Shown here: piece after piece, positions 43,784 through 54,822 of the stretch | How the letters are laid out: each line of letters opens with the position of its first letter | How positions within the stretch are numbered: position 1 is the stretch's first letter | NCBI RefSeq assembly: GCF_033439725.1 | Contig: NW_026944383.1 | Span: forward strand, 3,596,001 to 3,660,000 | Length of the DNA: 64,000 bases | Source: Neurospora tetraspora | Lineage: Eukaryota; Ascomycota; Sordariomycetes; Sordariales; Sordariaceae | Direction of reading: 5' to 3' | Made by a program: the position numbers and the translations under genes | The notes under the pieces: generated by a model | Database searches by the model: none | The model's input: only the letters and a program-made list of their open reading frames with translations | Told to the model about the DNA's origin: nothing

Positions 43784-44890
43784 ACCTACATCATGCAGCA
43801 AAGTTTCTTTCCACGTATTTGGTCGAGTTCAAGATCGTTGCATTCCTCATTACCCATATACAGTCACGATGGCAATCCAGGAGTACAAGCTCAGATGGTT
43901 TTGCTTGGGTATGGCTTTCGTTTTTCTCGTCTTTATGGCCTGCTGCTAGATTCACTCATTATGGTCCGTGGACGTGTCTTTCTTCATGAATCCGTGTTTG
44001 GCGTTTGCGCTGGATGGTCTGTTATTACGGCTGGGATGGGAAACGGCTGGGATGGGAAACGGCTATGTATGTTCCGGAAACACCGTTTGGCGTTTTAAAA
44101 GCACTGGAGGATGTCGGTTCTTTGATGGAGGATACGTGAATTTCATAGACTGAGCATTGTATTATAACTAACCTCCTTACGCTTTGAAACCCCACTCATT
44201 CTTACAATACATGGTTTGCTGCCACCACCTCAACATCTCCATGAGTATCTCCTATATCTTGCAAGATAGTATGATAATTCAAAAATTACGTTGACGGCTT
44301 GCTCAAAACAAAGACCATATCCGTGACCTCGAAGTTGTCCTTCCGATCTTGGGCCATTGAAACAAAACAGCTGTTGATGTCATAGTGAAATATGAACATG
44401 GACAGTGACTTGAGAATATGATAGTTGTCCACAGTTACCGAGTGTGATACGGCCCATCTTAACCACTTAAGTCTCTGGACAAATTCCGGCCATATGCTAC
44501 ACTATTGATCACAACTAGTCAATTCGTAAATATTGTATAGTCCAGATTCCGGAAAGACGTTAAGTGTGATCGGCCTATGGTTTCCAGAAGAATGCAGCTT
44601 CTACCGTCCACTTAAGCTCGAGTTCAACGTAGCAACCCCTGACCCCTGGACCGGCCCCTTGCAAGTGACTTCCGACAGCGCGCGTGTGGCTCCACAATTA
44701 GTTAGAGGGGACCCACTATAAAACGTCGCGCCCGACGACATCATCTTCTGTTGACTTGCCCCGGACGTCGCTCGAATCCGGTGCAACCAATTCAACATCC
44801 ACGTTCTCTCTGTCTTCGCCATTTCAACGTTGACCAACGCACCATCTCAACCTCCTATCGCAGCAGTATCCCCGAAATATACAGCCCACC
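43784..44890. other. intergenic region upstream of the PWI-domain gene
   Basis: This 1.1-kb AT-rich gap contains a near-duplicate GGGATGGGAAACGGCT word around 44033-44063 and a good TATA box at 44717. No gene is seen in it. Confidence 0.5.
44717..44723 (+). promoter_or_regulatory. TATA box of the PWI-domain gene
   Basis: TATAAAA lies 168-174 bp before the ATG of the PWI-domain gene, followed by C/T- and CAAC-rich sequence typical of a fungal 5' UTR. Assigned by match and position only. Confidence 0.5.
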
Positions 44891-46828
44891 ATGGCGACCG
44901 GAGTGGACGCCAAGCTCTTGAAGAGCACCAAATTCCCTCCCGAATTCAATCAGAAGGTGGACATGCAAAAGGTTAACATCCAGGTCATGAAGAAGTAGGT
45001 ACCCCCAGTCGCTGTCAAGTTAACGAGCTCCCATTACCGTGGTGCGCGGGTGACTCGAACACCATGAAAGAATAACTACAGGGCAGTTGCTAACACGTCG
45101 CGTCTCTGATCAGATGGATTGCCAGCAAGGTCACCGAGATTCTAGCCAACGAGGACGATGTCGTTATCGAGCTTGTTTTCAACCTACTCGAGAGTGGCCG
45201 CTATGTAAGTAGCCGACCATTTTTACAAGTACCGAGTTCCTTGCGACAACACGATACTAACGACACGGTGATGGCAGCCCGACATCAAGTCCATGCAGAT
45301 CCAACTCACAGGCTTTCTCGACAAAGATACCCCGACATTCTGCAAGGACCTGTGGAAGCTTCTACTCAGTGCGCAGACTAGTCCTCAAGGTGTTCCAAAG
45401 GAGCTTCTGGAGGCCAAGAAGATGGAATTGATTCAGGAGAAGGTACGCACCTCCATTCCCTTTTCGGTCTGGCGACCTCTGGTGAGCGTTGGCTGACAGT
45501 GCTTCCGACAGCTCGAAGCGGACAAAGCCGCAGAAGAGGCACGAAAGAAGCGCCAAGAATTCGAACGTCGACCTGAAAGGGGCCGCGGCGGCCGAGGAGG
45601 CGGTATGGGTGGTGGCCGCGGCGACTCCTGGCGTGGAGGACGCCGTGACGACCGTGACCCCCGAGGGAACATAGGCCGAGGTGGCGGTGGTCGATCTCGC
45701 TCACCACCACGTTTCCGTGATCAGAGAGACCGTGGCCCGCCAAGAGGAGGACTCAGAGATTCATATGTTCCCCGAGGAAGCCCAACAGTCAGACGTGGTG
45801 GAGGACGACGGGACGACAGGAGACGACGATCCCGGACTAGGTCGCCGTCTGTGCGGTCGAGGTCCCGCTCTCGCTCGCGGACACCCAGCGTTGGCGGAAG
45901 CCGGCGGTCTGTTTCTCGATCCCCTAGCCCTCCCCCAAGACGGGGACGGGTAAGATCACGTACTCGCTCTCGCTCTCCGGTCCCGCACAGGGGACCGCAT
46001 AAGCGTGTCAGGTCACCATCGCCACGGCGCGGACCCAGATACCGGGGGCGCTCCCGATCTCGGACTCGCTCGGTTTCATCCGATCGTGGTTCTCGCTCCC
46101 CCAAACGCCGCCGCTACTCCACTTCCCCTAGTAGGAGCCGTAGCCGTACCCGGAGTCGCAGCCCAAGTCGGAGCCGGAGCATCACCCGAAGCCTCAGTAG
46201 AAGCCTGACTCGGAGTCTGAGTCGCAGTCGAAGCCGGACCCGGAGTCGGAGCCGGAGCCTGTCGAGGACTCGAAGCAAGCGCTACAGTCGGTCCGTATCG
46301 TCTACTGGATCTTCTCGCCTTTCCCGATCGCGAAGCCGCACCCCGGTTAAGCGAACCCGCGGTAGTAGCCGCAGCATTTCTCCCGACCACCGTTCTTCTA
46401 GACGCCGATCACGCAGCAGAAGCGGAACTCGCAGCATTAGCCCTCGCCGCTCGCGGAGCCCTCGCAGACGCTCTCGTAGAAGGGATGACCGAGACAGCAG
46501 CGTAGATGCTACGTCCAGGCCTGGCAGTAGAAGCCGCAGGGCCTCTTCTGCAACTTCAAAATCTCCTGCCCATGACAGATCGGCTGATGATTCAGGCGCT
46601 CAAGACAGAATCCGCTCTCCCCATGACACCACATCAGCTGCTGAAGCTGACCAGGTACGTCAGACCACCTAGATGAGGCTTTATGCTTGGGGTGGCTGGC
46701 ACTGACCGGCGTTCCAGAACGTCAGAGCGTCTTACGAACAGCGTCAGAGAGAGCTGAAGGAAAAAATCAAGCAGATGAGGTCCTCTAGAAGCGCAGAAGG
46801 GGATCATGAGGCTAACCAGTCGTTTTGA
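44891..46828 (+). CDS. PWI-domain SR-like splicing factor (SRm160/SRRM1-like)
   Basis: This resembles SRRM1/SRm160, a splicing coactivator that binds RNA through its PWI domain and links to the exon-junction complex. Five exons, 44891-44994, 45114-45204, 45278-45442, 45512-46654 and 46718-46828, give 537 residues. Residues 1-120 form the PWI domain: LKSTKFPPEFNQKVDMQKVN, then the PWI-like KWIASKVTEIL and LESGRYPDIKSMQIQLTGFL. An RGG-like segment (GRGGRGGGMGGGRGDSWRGG) follows, then more than 250 residues of RS/SR dipeptides. The final exon returns to an ordered helix (VRASYEQRQRELKEKIKQM). Phases agree at all four junctions. Confidence 0.92.
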
Positions 46829-47302
46829 AGCTATGAACACAGCTGTTGAGCATTACTTTTCTGTCGGCGTAAACTCACACGCACCAATTTGAGCCTTTGT
46901 CTTGGTGGATCGGTCAGCTGAGGAGTTGTGAGGCCCTTCCCTTTTCAAATCCCCTCGTTGATGGCTCCAGGCGTCTGAAATCATCTCTTCTAGTCTTCAA
47001 GTCCGCATATAGAAACATAAATGCCTTGTGGGGCATAAGCACCGGTATGGCAGACATACATAGATGAATACTACTATCATGATAACTACCCGCAGTGCCT
47101 TTTGTCTGGTCAATTTCTTTTTGTATTGCGCTTACCCGTGTGCATGTTACAAAGCCTTCCTATGATATACATAACCTCACAGCCTCAGCCCTCATCCCGA
47201 CGATGACGTTATCAAAAACACCACTCTCCAACTTCGACCCTGCCACCCTTTAATTCAAGCGAACTCAGAGAACCCGCTGCCAGAAGAAAAAGAAACTTCA
47301 GT
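46829..47302. other. convergent 3' UTR region
   Basis: This 474-bp gap lies between convergent stop codons and should hold both 3' UTRs. No gene is seen in it. Confidence 0.5.
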
Positions 47303-48679
47303 CTAAGGTAGTTCCACAGGTTCAGGAGCAAACACCACACTTGACAATTCCTGCGGTTGCCCCTGATTGATAGCCGTTACCACTCGGACATTGCTATTAC
47401 TCTTTTCCCAGGCACAGTTGCAAGCATTATGGCCGCCACTATTGTGTTGTTCTGGCTGTCGCTGCTGCGTCATCATCCCTCCCATTTGATTGTGGTTACG
47501 GTTATGGTCATGGTTATTATTGTGGTTATGGTGGTGGTCATGATGATAACACTGGTAGTTATGGTTGTGCGTATGTTGGTTATAGATAAGCGTGTTGCTA
47601 GTGGCAGTCAAAGGCCCAGGACCAAGTTCAGGTAGCTCCGACCTTGATGTTGACGTTGATGTCAGGGACGATGATTTTGTGTGGCCATGGCCATCGCCGT
47701 AGAGTAATCCCACTCCTGCTTGGTCGAATATCGTCGTTGATGATGACGATGACTGGGATAGGTTGGGCCTGATATGTGCATTTGCGTTGGTAGAGGTAGA
47801 TGTCGGCTGAGCAGGAAGCTCTTGAAACGCAGGATCAGTAGTAGGACTCCACAGAGTTGTACTCGAGGCGTTGGTCGAGGGTCGAGGAACATTTGACAAC
47901 AACGACAACGATGAAGTGGAGGGGCGCAGCTGAGGCGGGAGCGGATGTGGTTTTGAGCCTGGCGTGCCTGGGTATGGCGGCGGTAGTACTAGGTAATCCC
48001 CGGACCCAGACCTGGAGTTGACATATGTTTGTTGTCGCTGTTGCTGTTCTGTTGTTCGACTTGGATTTCGGTTTCCGCCTCCGCCCCCTATTATCTCATC
48101 AAGAAGCCCCATGTTATCCCAGACGGTCGTTTTAGCACGCCGCTCGCCGCCGCCGTGATGGTCTAATCCTGCTCCTGGTCCTTTGACAATAGTAGGAGCA
48201 ATAAGCACCAACTGCCTCACAAAATTCAACTCGCCAACCACAGCACCATGCTCCTTCGCTACAAGCGGTTGTTCGTGGTTAATAAGGTTCCGAGCATCGG
48301 TGCTTAGTCGTCCCCAGCGATTTTTAAAAGAGATCTGAATCTGGGCGCCGCCCTGGCCACCGCCGTCACGGTCATTATACGATTCAGATGAGCCAGGCCG
48401 CACCATCATCCTTTCCAACAACTGGCATACTTGTGCTATTTCCCCTCTTGCCCTCTCGATGATGTTGCTTGTCCGCTGAAAGATGGCCGGTTTGGTCCTG
48501 AGCAGAGGCAAGTTCTCGTTGCAGAGCTTGATCAAGTCCTCGAGGTCGGCGACACAGGTTCGCGCCTGCTCGAGACAGGGGCGGACTGCGGGTGCGGTGG
48601 AGGCGTGGTCGAGAGGGATGCCAAAGAGGAGAGCTTTGTGTGAGGATATAATGCCGGGGGGTATTTCCGTTACTTCCAT
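47303..48679 (-). CDS. uncharacterised protein with helical N-terminus and His/Asn-rich tail
   Basis: One frame gives 458 residues from ATG 48679 (NNMEVTEIPP); the open frame extends further upstream but has no earlier ATG. I do not recognise the family. Residues 5-150 look ordered and helical (ARTCVADLEDLIKLCNENLP, FQRTSNIIERARGEIAQVCQ, then SFKNRWGRLSTDARNLINHE). This general pattern is seen in fungal N-terminal helical domains of NLR-like or signalling proteins, but the match is only by impression. The middle is Ser/Thr/Pro-rich. Residues about 365-410 are strikingly rich in His and Asn (HHDHHHNHNNNHDHNRNHNQ), a possible metal-binding or aggregation-prone tract. The gene borders the RIP-decayed island. 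Confidence 0.75.
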   Translation of the reverse strand: MEVTEIPPGIISSHKALLFGIPLDHASTAPAVRPCLEQARTCVADLEDLIKLCNENLPLLRTKPAIFQRTSNIIERARGEIAQVCQLLERMMVRPGSSESYNDRDGGGQGGAQIQISFKNRWGRLSTDARNLINHEQPLVAKEHGAVVGELNFVRQLVLIAPTIVKGPGAGLDHHGGGERRAKTTVWDNMGLLDEIIGGGGGNRNPSRTTEQQQRQQTYVNSRSGSGDYLVLPPPYPGTPGSKPHPLPPQLRPSTSSLSLLSNVPRPSTNASSTTLWSPTTDPAFQELPAQPTSTSTNANAHIRPNLSQSSSSSTTIFDQAGVGLLYGDGHGHTKSSSLTSTSTSRSELPELGPGPLTATSNTLIYNQHTHNHNYQCYHHDHHHNHNNNHDHNRNHNQMGGMMTQQRQPEQHNSGGHNACNCAWEKSNSNVRVVTAINQGQPQELSSVVFAPEPVELP

Positions 48680-49339
48680 GTTGTTACCTAGGTGTGGAAG
48701 ACGAGCCTTAAGGCTGGTTGGAAGCGGTGAGAGTGACGCTGGGGTTGATTGGAGATCGACTATCTCTAGGCAGCAAAGAAAGAGTTTCGACACAACAGGT
48801 AAAGGTTGGACCTTGGAAAGAAAGAAAGAGTCAATCAATCACGCCCGGACCTTGAACCAACTTTGTCGTTTGAAGAAACGAAAACGAAAAAGCGGGGAAA
48901 CCTGGAAGAACGGTCGGCCAGGTTGGCCCAAGACAACTTCAGCTGCAAGTCTGGAACTAAAAGCTGGGTGCTTCAGAGCCCGTCTTTGACTATCGACATG
49001 GAACGGTAGCAGCCAGACTGGTGACAATGGCTACATCTGGGCCCCTTTAATGTACTGACTGGCCCATTTTGAGGGTGTTGGCCTGAGAGCCTGATCAAAC
49101 TTGGCTAGGAATTCCTAATCGAAAGCAGTTGAGAAGGGTGGTGACACAGGGAGGTGACACATGGAGATGACACAGGGATAATAAAGGCATTCCTGGAAGC
49201 CTCTATGTGAGTAGAGGTAGCTACCAAAATCCTTGATAAGCCTTACGATGAGGACCGGTCAAGGGCTACCTAGACAGGCAAGCAGCCTACAGAAACGCAC
49301 TTTGAGGGGGGGATGGACATCCTCAAGGCGTTCATGGTA
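48680..49339. other. intergenic region at the edge of the transposon island
   Basis: This holds the promoter of the His/Asn-rich gene. Base composition is normal up to about 49330. A small direct repeat of GGTGACACAGG/ATGACACAGGG lies near 49140-49180. The last TA (49338-49339) is the left target site of the Tc1/mariner element. No gene is seen. Confidence 0.5.
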
Positions 49340-50554
49340 CAGTGGGTCGTCAAAAGAAACGCCCAATAATTTTTTTTACCCCGCTTTGGCCACTTTTTCT
49401 TTTTTTATCATTTTTAATACTACGATTAAAGATGGCGATAATTTCATTATCCCCTATTAAAAAAGATAAATTTAAGTATTCATGCCCTAAATGAAGGAAC
49501 CGCATTGCAGCAAGATATGTATTAGGTATTATAGTAAAGGCGGTAGCTATATATAAAGGTGTAACGGAGGTTTACGTTCGAGGCGTAGTAAAACGCTTTA
49601 CCGATTAAGATTGGGGTATTTTTAAACCCGGCCGTGGACGGCCACCGGTCCTAAATGAGCGCGATAAAAGGGCGATATTGCGAGAAGTTACTAAAAGTCC
49701 CTTTATTACCATCGAAAGTTTGAAGAGAATCGTTTGTCCCTATATTTTACGAAGTTTATTGTTTCGGTACTTTAAAAAATAAGGTATCGGATACTACTTA
49801 GTAGCTATTTAGCTATATCTTTCTAATAAAGCAGCGAGTTTAAGATATACTTAGGCCTTCGAATACTACGATAAAGATTTATCCTTTAAGAGGACGGTTT
49901 TATTTACGGACGAATTTACTATTGAAAAGGGAGGTAGTGGAAGACGGAGCTGGGTTTTTCGTCCTAAAGTAAAAAGCGGACCCCGGTACCAAATAGTACT
50001 CCCTTTTTTCTTTTTACTAAATTTTGATTAAAAGTTAACTAAATCTATTCTTTTAAGGTTCATTGGCGATTAATCCTTCTTATGTCTAAGCCCGGTATAA
50101 GAGTGGCCGTTAAAGTTAAATATTTTGGGGTACAATTCGATATAGGGTAAAGAGCGACCTTGTACTTTACTATAGAGACCCCTTATTGAAGAAAGGAGGT
50201 ATTATAATTCGAATTTATAAGGATATTTTTAAAGAAGAGTTTCTTAAATTTATAGAGCCTAATATTATCTTTACATAAAATAATGTTCCTATCTATACTT
50301 TGAGGATATTAAGAGAATAGCTTTAAGAGATATGCTTTATAATATTATTATAGCCCCCTTATTTACCCGATTTTAACCCGATCGAAAATTTATAGTATTT
50401 ACTTAAAGAAAGGATTCTCTACGGATATCTAAATTTTTCAATAATATTAAAGAATAATAGTTCGCTCTTAAAGCTATTAGAGGCCGCCGTGGTAGTTTAG
50501 TTGGACTTTGAAATAGATATAGTAAATTATTTTATTAATTCGATGCTATAAAGG

Positions 50555-50844
50555 ATCTACGAGGTATACACGCAGGTAGGCCTTGATGAAAGCTGTAATA
50601 TTCGACGAAGGAGAAGAAGAGAGGCGCGTGCTAAAGGCACGGCCTCGAAAAGACAGCTAAATACAAGTGGTAGCACAGAAGGTACCAGAAATGCCAAGGC
50701 GCCAATGTAGTCTGTACTAGAATATACCTAATAGCGTGTAATGTAAGCTAAGTTAAGGCAGCAAGCTGTATTGCTATAGCTAACCAAATGGCTTGGTCTG
50801 GCGCGTAGGCCAGGCAAATACTTTTGGGCGCTAGCCCCGTAATA
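50555..50844. repeat. left LTR-like direct repeat
   Basis: This copy of the roughly 290-bp repeat is the less decayed one and retains GC-rich words such as GAGGCGCGTGC and GGGCGCTAGCCCCG. Its partner lies at about 52371-52659. Confidence 0.75.
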
Positions 50845-52370
50845 TTACCCCCTTTCTCCCCCTTTCGAAGTACTAAGTACTAAAAGATAAAGATTTATAT
50901 ATACGAATAAAAACCCAAAATTAGCTAAAATAATGGCAATCGCACCCTTATAAATTTGGAAGGCGGGCTCTAATCCCAGCCATAGGCCTCTAAAAGCGGG
51001 AGCTCCAGAGTCTGGCCTTCCTGGGAATAAAACCCGGTTATAGATTACTAGTATCTCTAATTACAATGGAATTATAATTTCTAACGGCTATCTTTCTACT
51101 ATTAAATACTTCTTGAATTCTTTAATACTTATTTTTATATAATTACTAACGATTAAGTAAATAGAGTAAATAACGACGTAAATTATACTTATTTTAGAAA
51201 TAAAATACTTAAAAAAGTCCTATTCGTTACCTTAATATTTATTATTTACGCGTACGTTAGTGCTGGTATACCTTCGAACTATACGGTAGCTACCGTACTA
51301 AACTAGACCTTCTTTAATTCTGTAATGCCCGATTCTATCTATCCATAAAAGACTTCTCGTCCCGTTAATTTCGTTATAGGACCTATAGAACGGCTATTAC
51401 TATAACGATTTTCTATAATAGAGCTTTAATATATATTAGTAAGATTCGCTACTGCTAATATATAAATAGGGTATATACTAAATTCCCCGAGCCTCTCTGA
51501 ACCCTTTGGGTATTACTAGGCTACTCTCTACTTCTCCGGGTTTATTTCCAATCTCCTATTATACTCTTCTATTTCGATATTCCTGGATAAGCCCTTAACC
51601 GATTTAATTTTAGTAAAAAAACAAAACCGTAATATAATTTTAATTTTATGGTATAGATTCTTCCTTTTATATTTATATTAGGCGGGATAGGGCTACCTTA
51701 ATAGCGGATATCTATATCCTCCTTTCCCTTATTAGGGATATTGATTCCTATAGCTACTAATATAACTTATTAAGTATAAAAAGAACCGTAATTAAATTCG
51801 GGATTTTCGAGCTATAGGGTAACGGCTGCGGTCGTTAGCGGTATCGAAGAGTAAACTGTAGCATTAAACGGAAATTTAGAGTGAAATACGGGTATTTCTA
51901 ATTTCCTAACAAAACGGCGAAGGTTTAAGCGAGATTTGGGTTTCAAATTTTCGAACGGGGTAAAAAGCTAGAGCGAGAAGCGGGGAATTCTAAGTTATTT
52001 TAACGGCGAAGGTCTATTATTATAATATAAGGTTATTATATAAGGAAGCGAATATAATAATTACGAACGGTAGATTGTATTTTTGTGTAATTAGGGACGC
52101 GAGGAACGAGCGGGGTATTAAAATGAACGGAAAGGGTTTCGAAATTTTCGGGGATGGAGATTACAATGGAAATTAATTTTAATATTGGCGTTACTAGAGA
52201 TAACAATATCGGGCCGGTTTAAAAAACGGCGGCGAGGCGAACGGTTTCGAAAAAGAAGCGGGGTTTCGAAACGGCGGTAGTAACAGTATCCGGTCTTAAG
52301 TTCTAGAGACGACGAGAGAGCTCGAGACGGTTAGAGGGTTAAAAAGAGTAATCGAACATAATTTAAGGGG

Positions 52371-52659
52371 TTTACAAAGTATATACGTAGGTAGGCCTTG
52401 ATAAAAATTATAATATTCGACGAAAGAAAAGAAGAGAGGCGCGTGCTAAAGGTACGGTTTCAAAAAGATAGTTAAATATAAGTGGTAGCATAAAAGGTAC
52501 TAGAAATATTAAGGCGCTAAGGTGGTCTGTGCTGGAGTATACCTAATGGCGTGTAATGTAGGCTAAGCTAAGGCAGCAAGCTGTATCACTGTAGCTAACT
52601 AAATAGCCTGGCTTGGCGCGCAGGCTAGGCAAATACCTCTGGGCGCTAGCCCTATAATA
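52371..52659. repeat. right LTR-like direct repeat
   Basis: This is the second copy of the repeat, collinear with 50555-50844. The two copies differ mainly by C/T and G/A transitions, mostly in the AT direction in this copy, as RIP would produce. Confidence 0.75.
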
Positions 52660-52876
52660 GATGCTAAGAAGGATTTAGGCGGTTATTAATGCTAAGAGAT
52701 GGTATACTAAATATTAAAATTAGATCCTTAGAATCCCCGGGCTTTAATATACTCCCTTAACGAATTTTGGTTATTTTTATTAAGAAATACAGTTGTGAAG
52801 TACATTAGAAGAAAGGTGGTTATAGTTTGGGAAGTGGGGGAAAAAATCATTGGGCGTTTTTTTTGGTAACCTACTA

Positions 52877-53460
52877 TATGAAGCTGAATGTTCAAGTTAT
52901 GTAACTATGTAACCAAGTCTAGAACTAGCTATTATAAACGCCACAGCCGGCGTCTAATAGCTGCCTTCCTCCAACTTGTATCACAACTTGGGGGTCTCAC
53001 CCTCAAACCAATGCAGGCCCCCAAGCCCCCCCTGCAAGTCTGCAGCCATACAGTGTTTACATGACAAAGGGGTACAGTGTCAATGGCTGTTAGTTCGCAC
53101 ATGTGAGAACCTCGCCGGAAGATTGCAGTGTTCTGGCCGGGAAAAGAAGGAGGATTTTGTGATCGTCGCTTGTTGGTTTGGATACTGCCCAACGTTGTCG
53201 TCAATGATGGTCGGAGAAACCAATCACAACAGGGACTATAAACGCGGGCTGAAAGTTGTCCATCACATGTTGCTGTAGACGGGAGGTTGGCCAACGTGGA
53301 ACCCCATTTGCCTGCTTGGAAACTGCCCGTTTCTCGCCGTCCAAGCAGGCGTATTACGCACCAAGTGAGATATCCCTTATCCTCGAATGTGTATTCAATG
53401 CCTTCCCAAATTCCCAAAGCCTAAGCCGAACTGCCTCCCGTCGATTAACGCGTGACAACC
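52877..53460. other. intergenic region right of the transposon island
   Basis: Base composition returns to normal here. It should include the 3' UTR of the membrane-protein gene (-). A TATAAA word near 53228 has no matching gene. A 161-codon minus-strand frame (52932-53417) shows nothing recognisable. Confidence 0.45.
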
Positions 53461-54822
53461 TCACTCAGTCCGCCACCCAGCCACAGACGGAACAACCAAC
53501 GTCCCACTTGTTTGGTGGCTTCCACCCAACCGCCTTCCATCTTTATCAGTATGCTTGACCAGATCAGCGGCGCACACTATCTTCCCCCGATAGCTAGAAA
53601 CTGTGCCAGCCACTTGCTCGTGCCCAACAACGTGCAAGAAACACCAGTCACTCGGCTGTGAGAATAGCACGTACCCAAACTTGGCACACTCGACAATGAC
53701 TTCCCGCAAGTGACTTTCCTGCTGGAATCGGGCCGTGTCCGAGTCCTCGACAAAGTACCGCAGGAAGCGATTCAGCGCTTGCGCCAGAGCAGCAGCCTGG
53801 GGCGCGAGCGCCGCGTCTGATGGGGCCAAGGCCGTCCGCTGGCTGCGTTGGGGGTGCAGCAGGAAAGCGGAGAGCACACGCCACCAGTGGAGGGCTAGGG
53901 TGGAAGCTATTTGGACTTTGGTTAGCAACGGCTTTCGAAGAAGTGAAGGGGGGTGAGTGATGGGAGCACATCGAAAAAACGAACCTTGAGAATCCACCTG
54001 TCTTCTGAGTTCGTGCTGTTCATCCGGGGGAATGGACTGCAGAAAGGCCGCAACGGACGTGGGAAGCATGGACAGCGGGCTCCGGGCGCTGGGATCGATG
54101 CTCGTGAAGATGACCTTGGATAGCACGTGCTGGAGAGCTATCTGCCTTGTGTTCGGATCCAAGGCAAGTGAGACAATCGTTTCGGCTGAGGGACCCTCAG
54201 AGCCAGCCTGGCCCAGACCTAGTTGGGAGAGGGCCGCAAGGAGGCTTTGGCGATTCATACGTGTAGCATCCAAGGGGTGAAAGTGATAGTGGTTCTCGAC
54301 GTGTTGCTGGAGGAGATGGTGTCGGTCGCGAAGCTCGGCGGCGAGCTCCTGATCGGAGAGGGAATCAAGAAGGAAGTGCTTCAATTCGGGCATGCCGCTG
54401 TCGTCCTGGTTCTTCAACCCTGATCCGACCTGTGCGTAGGACACATCTTTGGAGGGTGTCATGGCAACTTCGGTAACATTGCCATGACCTCCGTGTCTTT
54501 GCTTTCGCCTTGAGAAGAAGCAGAAGGCGGCGGCAAGGCCGAGGAGAAGACCGATGATGAGACAGCCGACAGCTATGCCGGCCGCTGCACCAGAGCTCAC
54601 TCCGCCCCGGCCTTTAGCCGGTGTTGGCGATTTTGTAGGCTGGCAGGATGGATCATAAACGGTGCTGGTTCCATTGACAATGGTAGAACTGCAGGTGGTC
54701 AAAAAGCTGGAACTTGATCCTGATTGTGATACTGGTACTGGTGTCGATGTCAATACCGGTGTCAACGTCGACGGGGTGGTCAGTGATGATGTTGATCCCG
54801 TGGTAACTGAAGCCTGCGCCAT
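53461..54822 (-). CDS. single-pass membrane protein with Ser/Thr-rich ectodomain
   Basis: I took ATG 54822 (MAQASVTTGSTSS) as start; a longer open frame upstream is unlikely to be coding. Two exons, 54822-53985 and 53906-53461, with a 78-nt intron give 427 residues. The first 65 residues are Ser/Thr/Pro-rich and probably O-glycosylated, without a clear signal peptide. One membrane segment follows (AAAGIAVGCLIIGLLLGLAA, about 75-98), then a basic stop-transfer RRKQR. The cytosolic part is an ordered helical domain of about 320 residues (SLSDQELAAELRDRHHLLQQ, WWRVLSAFLLHPQRSQR, WCFLHVVGHEQVAG). The layout resembles fungal stress sensors of the Mid2/WSC kind, but the cytosolic domain is larger and I do not recognise it. 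The intron length is a multiple of three and its frame is open, so retention would add 26 residues. Confidence 0.8.
   Translation of the reverse strand: MAQASVTTGSTSSLTTPSTLTPVLTSTPVPVSQSGSSSSFLTTCSSTIVNGTSTVYDPSCQPTKSPTPAKGRGGVSSGAAAGIAVGCLIIGLLLGLAAAFCFFSRRKQRHGGHGNVTEVAMTPSKDVSYAQVGSGLKNQDDSGMPELKHFLLDSLSDQELAAELRDRHHLLQQHVENHYHFHPLDATRMNRQSLLAALSQLGLGQAGSEGPSAETIVSLALDPNTRQIALQHVLSKVIFTSIDPSARSPLSMLPTSVAAFLQSIPPDEQHELRRQVDSQGSFFRCAPITHPPSLLRKPLLTKVQIASTLALHWWRVLSAFLLHPQRSQRTALAPSDAALAPQAAALAQALNRFLRYFVEDSDTARFQQESHLREVIVECAKFGYVLFSQPSDWCFLHVVGHEQVAGTVSSYRGKIVCAADLVKHTDKDGRRLGGSHQTSGTLVVPSVAGWRTE

Larger units (their letters stand above)
50555..52659. mobile_element. LTR-flanked retroelement fossil nested in the Tc1/mariner element
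   Basis: Two direct repeats of about 290 bp flank roughly 1.5 kb of AT-rich sequence, and the whole interrupts the transposase near its C-terminus. The repeats are LTR-like in size and position, and the internal part is too short and degraded to show recognisable gag or pol. This fits a small non-autonomous LTR element or a shrunken relic of a full-length one. It is clearly broken and heavily RIP-decayed. It inserted after the DNA transposon was already in place, so it is the younger of the two, though both are old enough to be strongly decayed. Exact borders are uncertain by several bases. Confidence 0.7.
49340..52876 (+). mobile_element. RIP-decayed Tc1/mariner (IS630-type) DNA transposon, interrupted
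   Basis: The ends are imperfect inverted repeats, CAGTGGGTCGTCAAAAGAAA at 49340 and its partner ending at 52876; both share an AAACGCCCAAT core and are flanked by TA. Between about 49430 and 50550, translation of the plus strand gives transposase-like pieces: the first catalytic region LFTDEFTIEKG near 49900, and near 50363 LPDFNPIEN, the hallmark around the second or third acidic residue of Tc1 transposases. A C-terminal DAKKDLGGY-like piece resumes at 52660 after the nested insertion. The frame carries many stops and shifts, and the DNA is very AT-rich with TA/AT excess, typical of RIP. Without the nested insert the element is about 1.4 kb, normal for the family. It is inactive. Confidence 0.88.

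Noticed and set aside
45605-46390. Alternative long frames overlapping the RS-rich exon of the splicing protein
   Set aside because: They are shadows caused by the repetitive arginine/serine codons of the real exon.
52932-53417. 161-codon minus-strand frame right of the transposon island
   Set aside because: No recognisable motif and Cys/Trp-rich random composition; more likely 3' flank of the membrane-protein gene.
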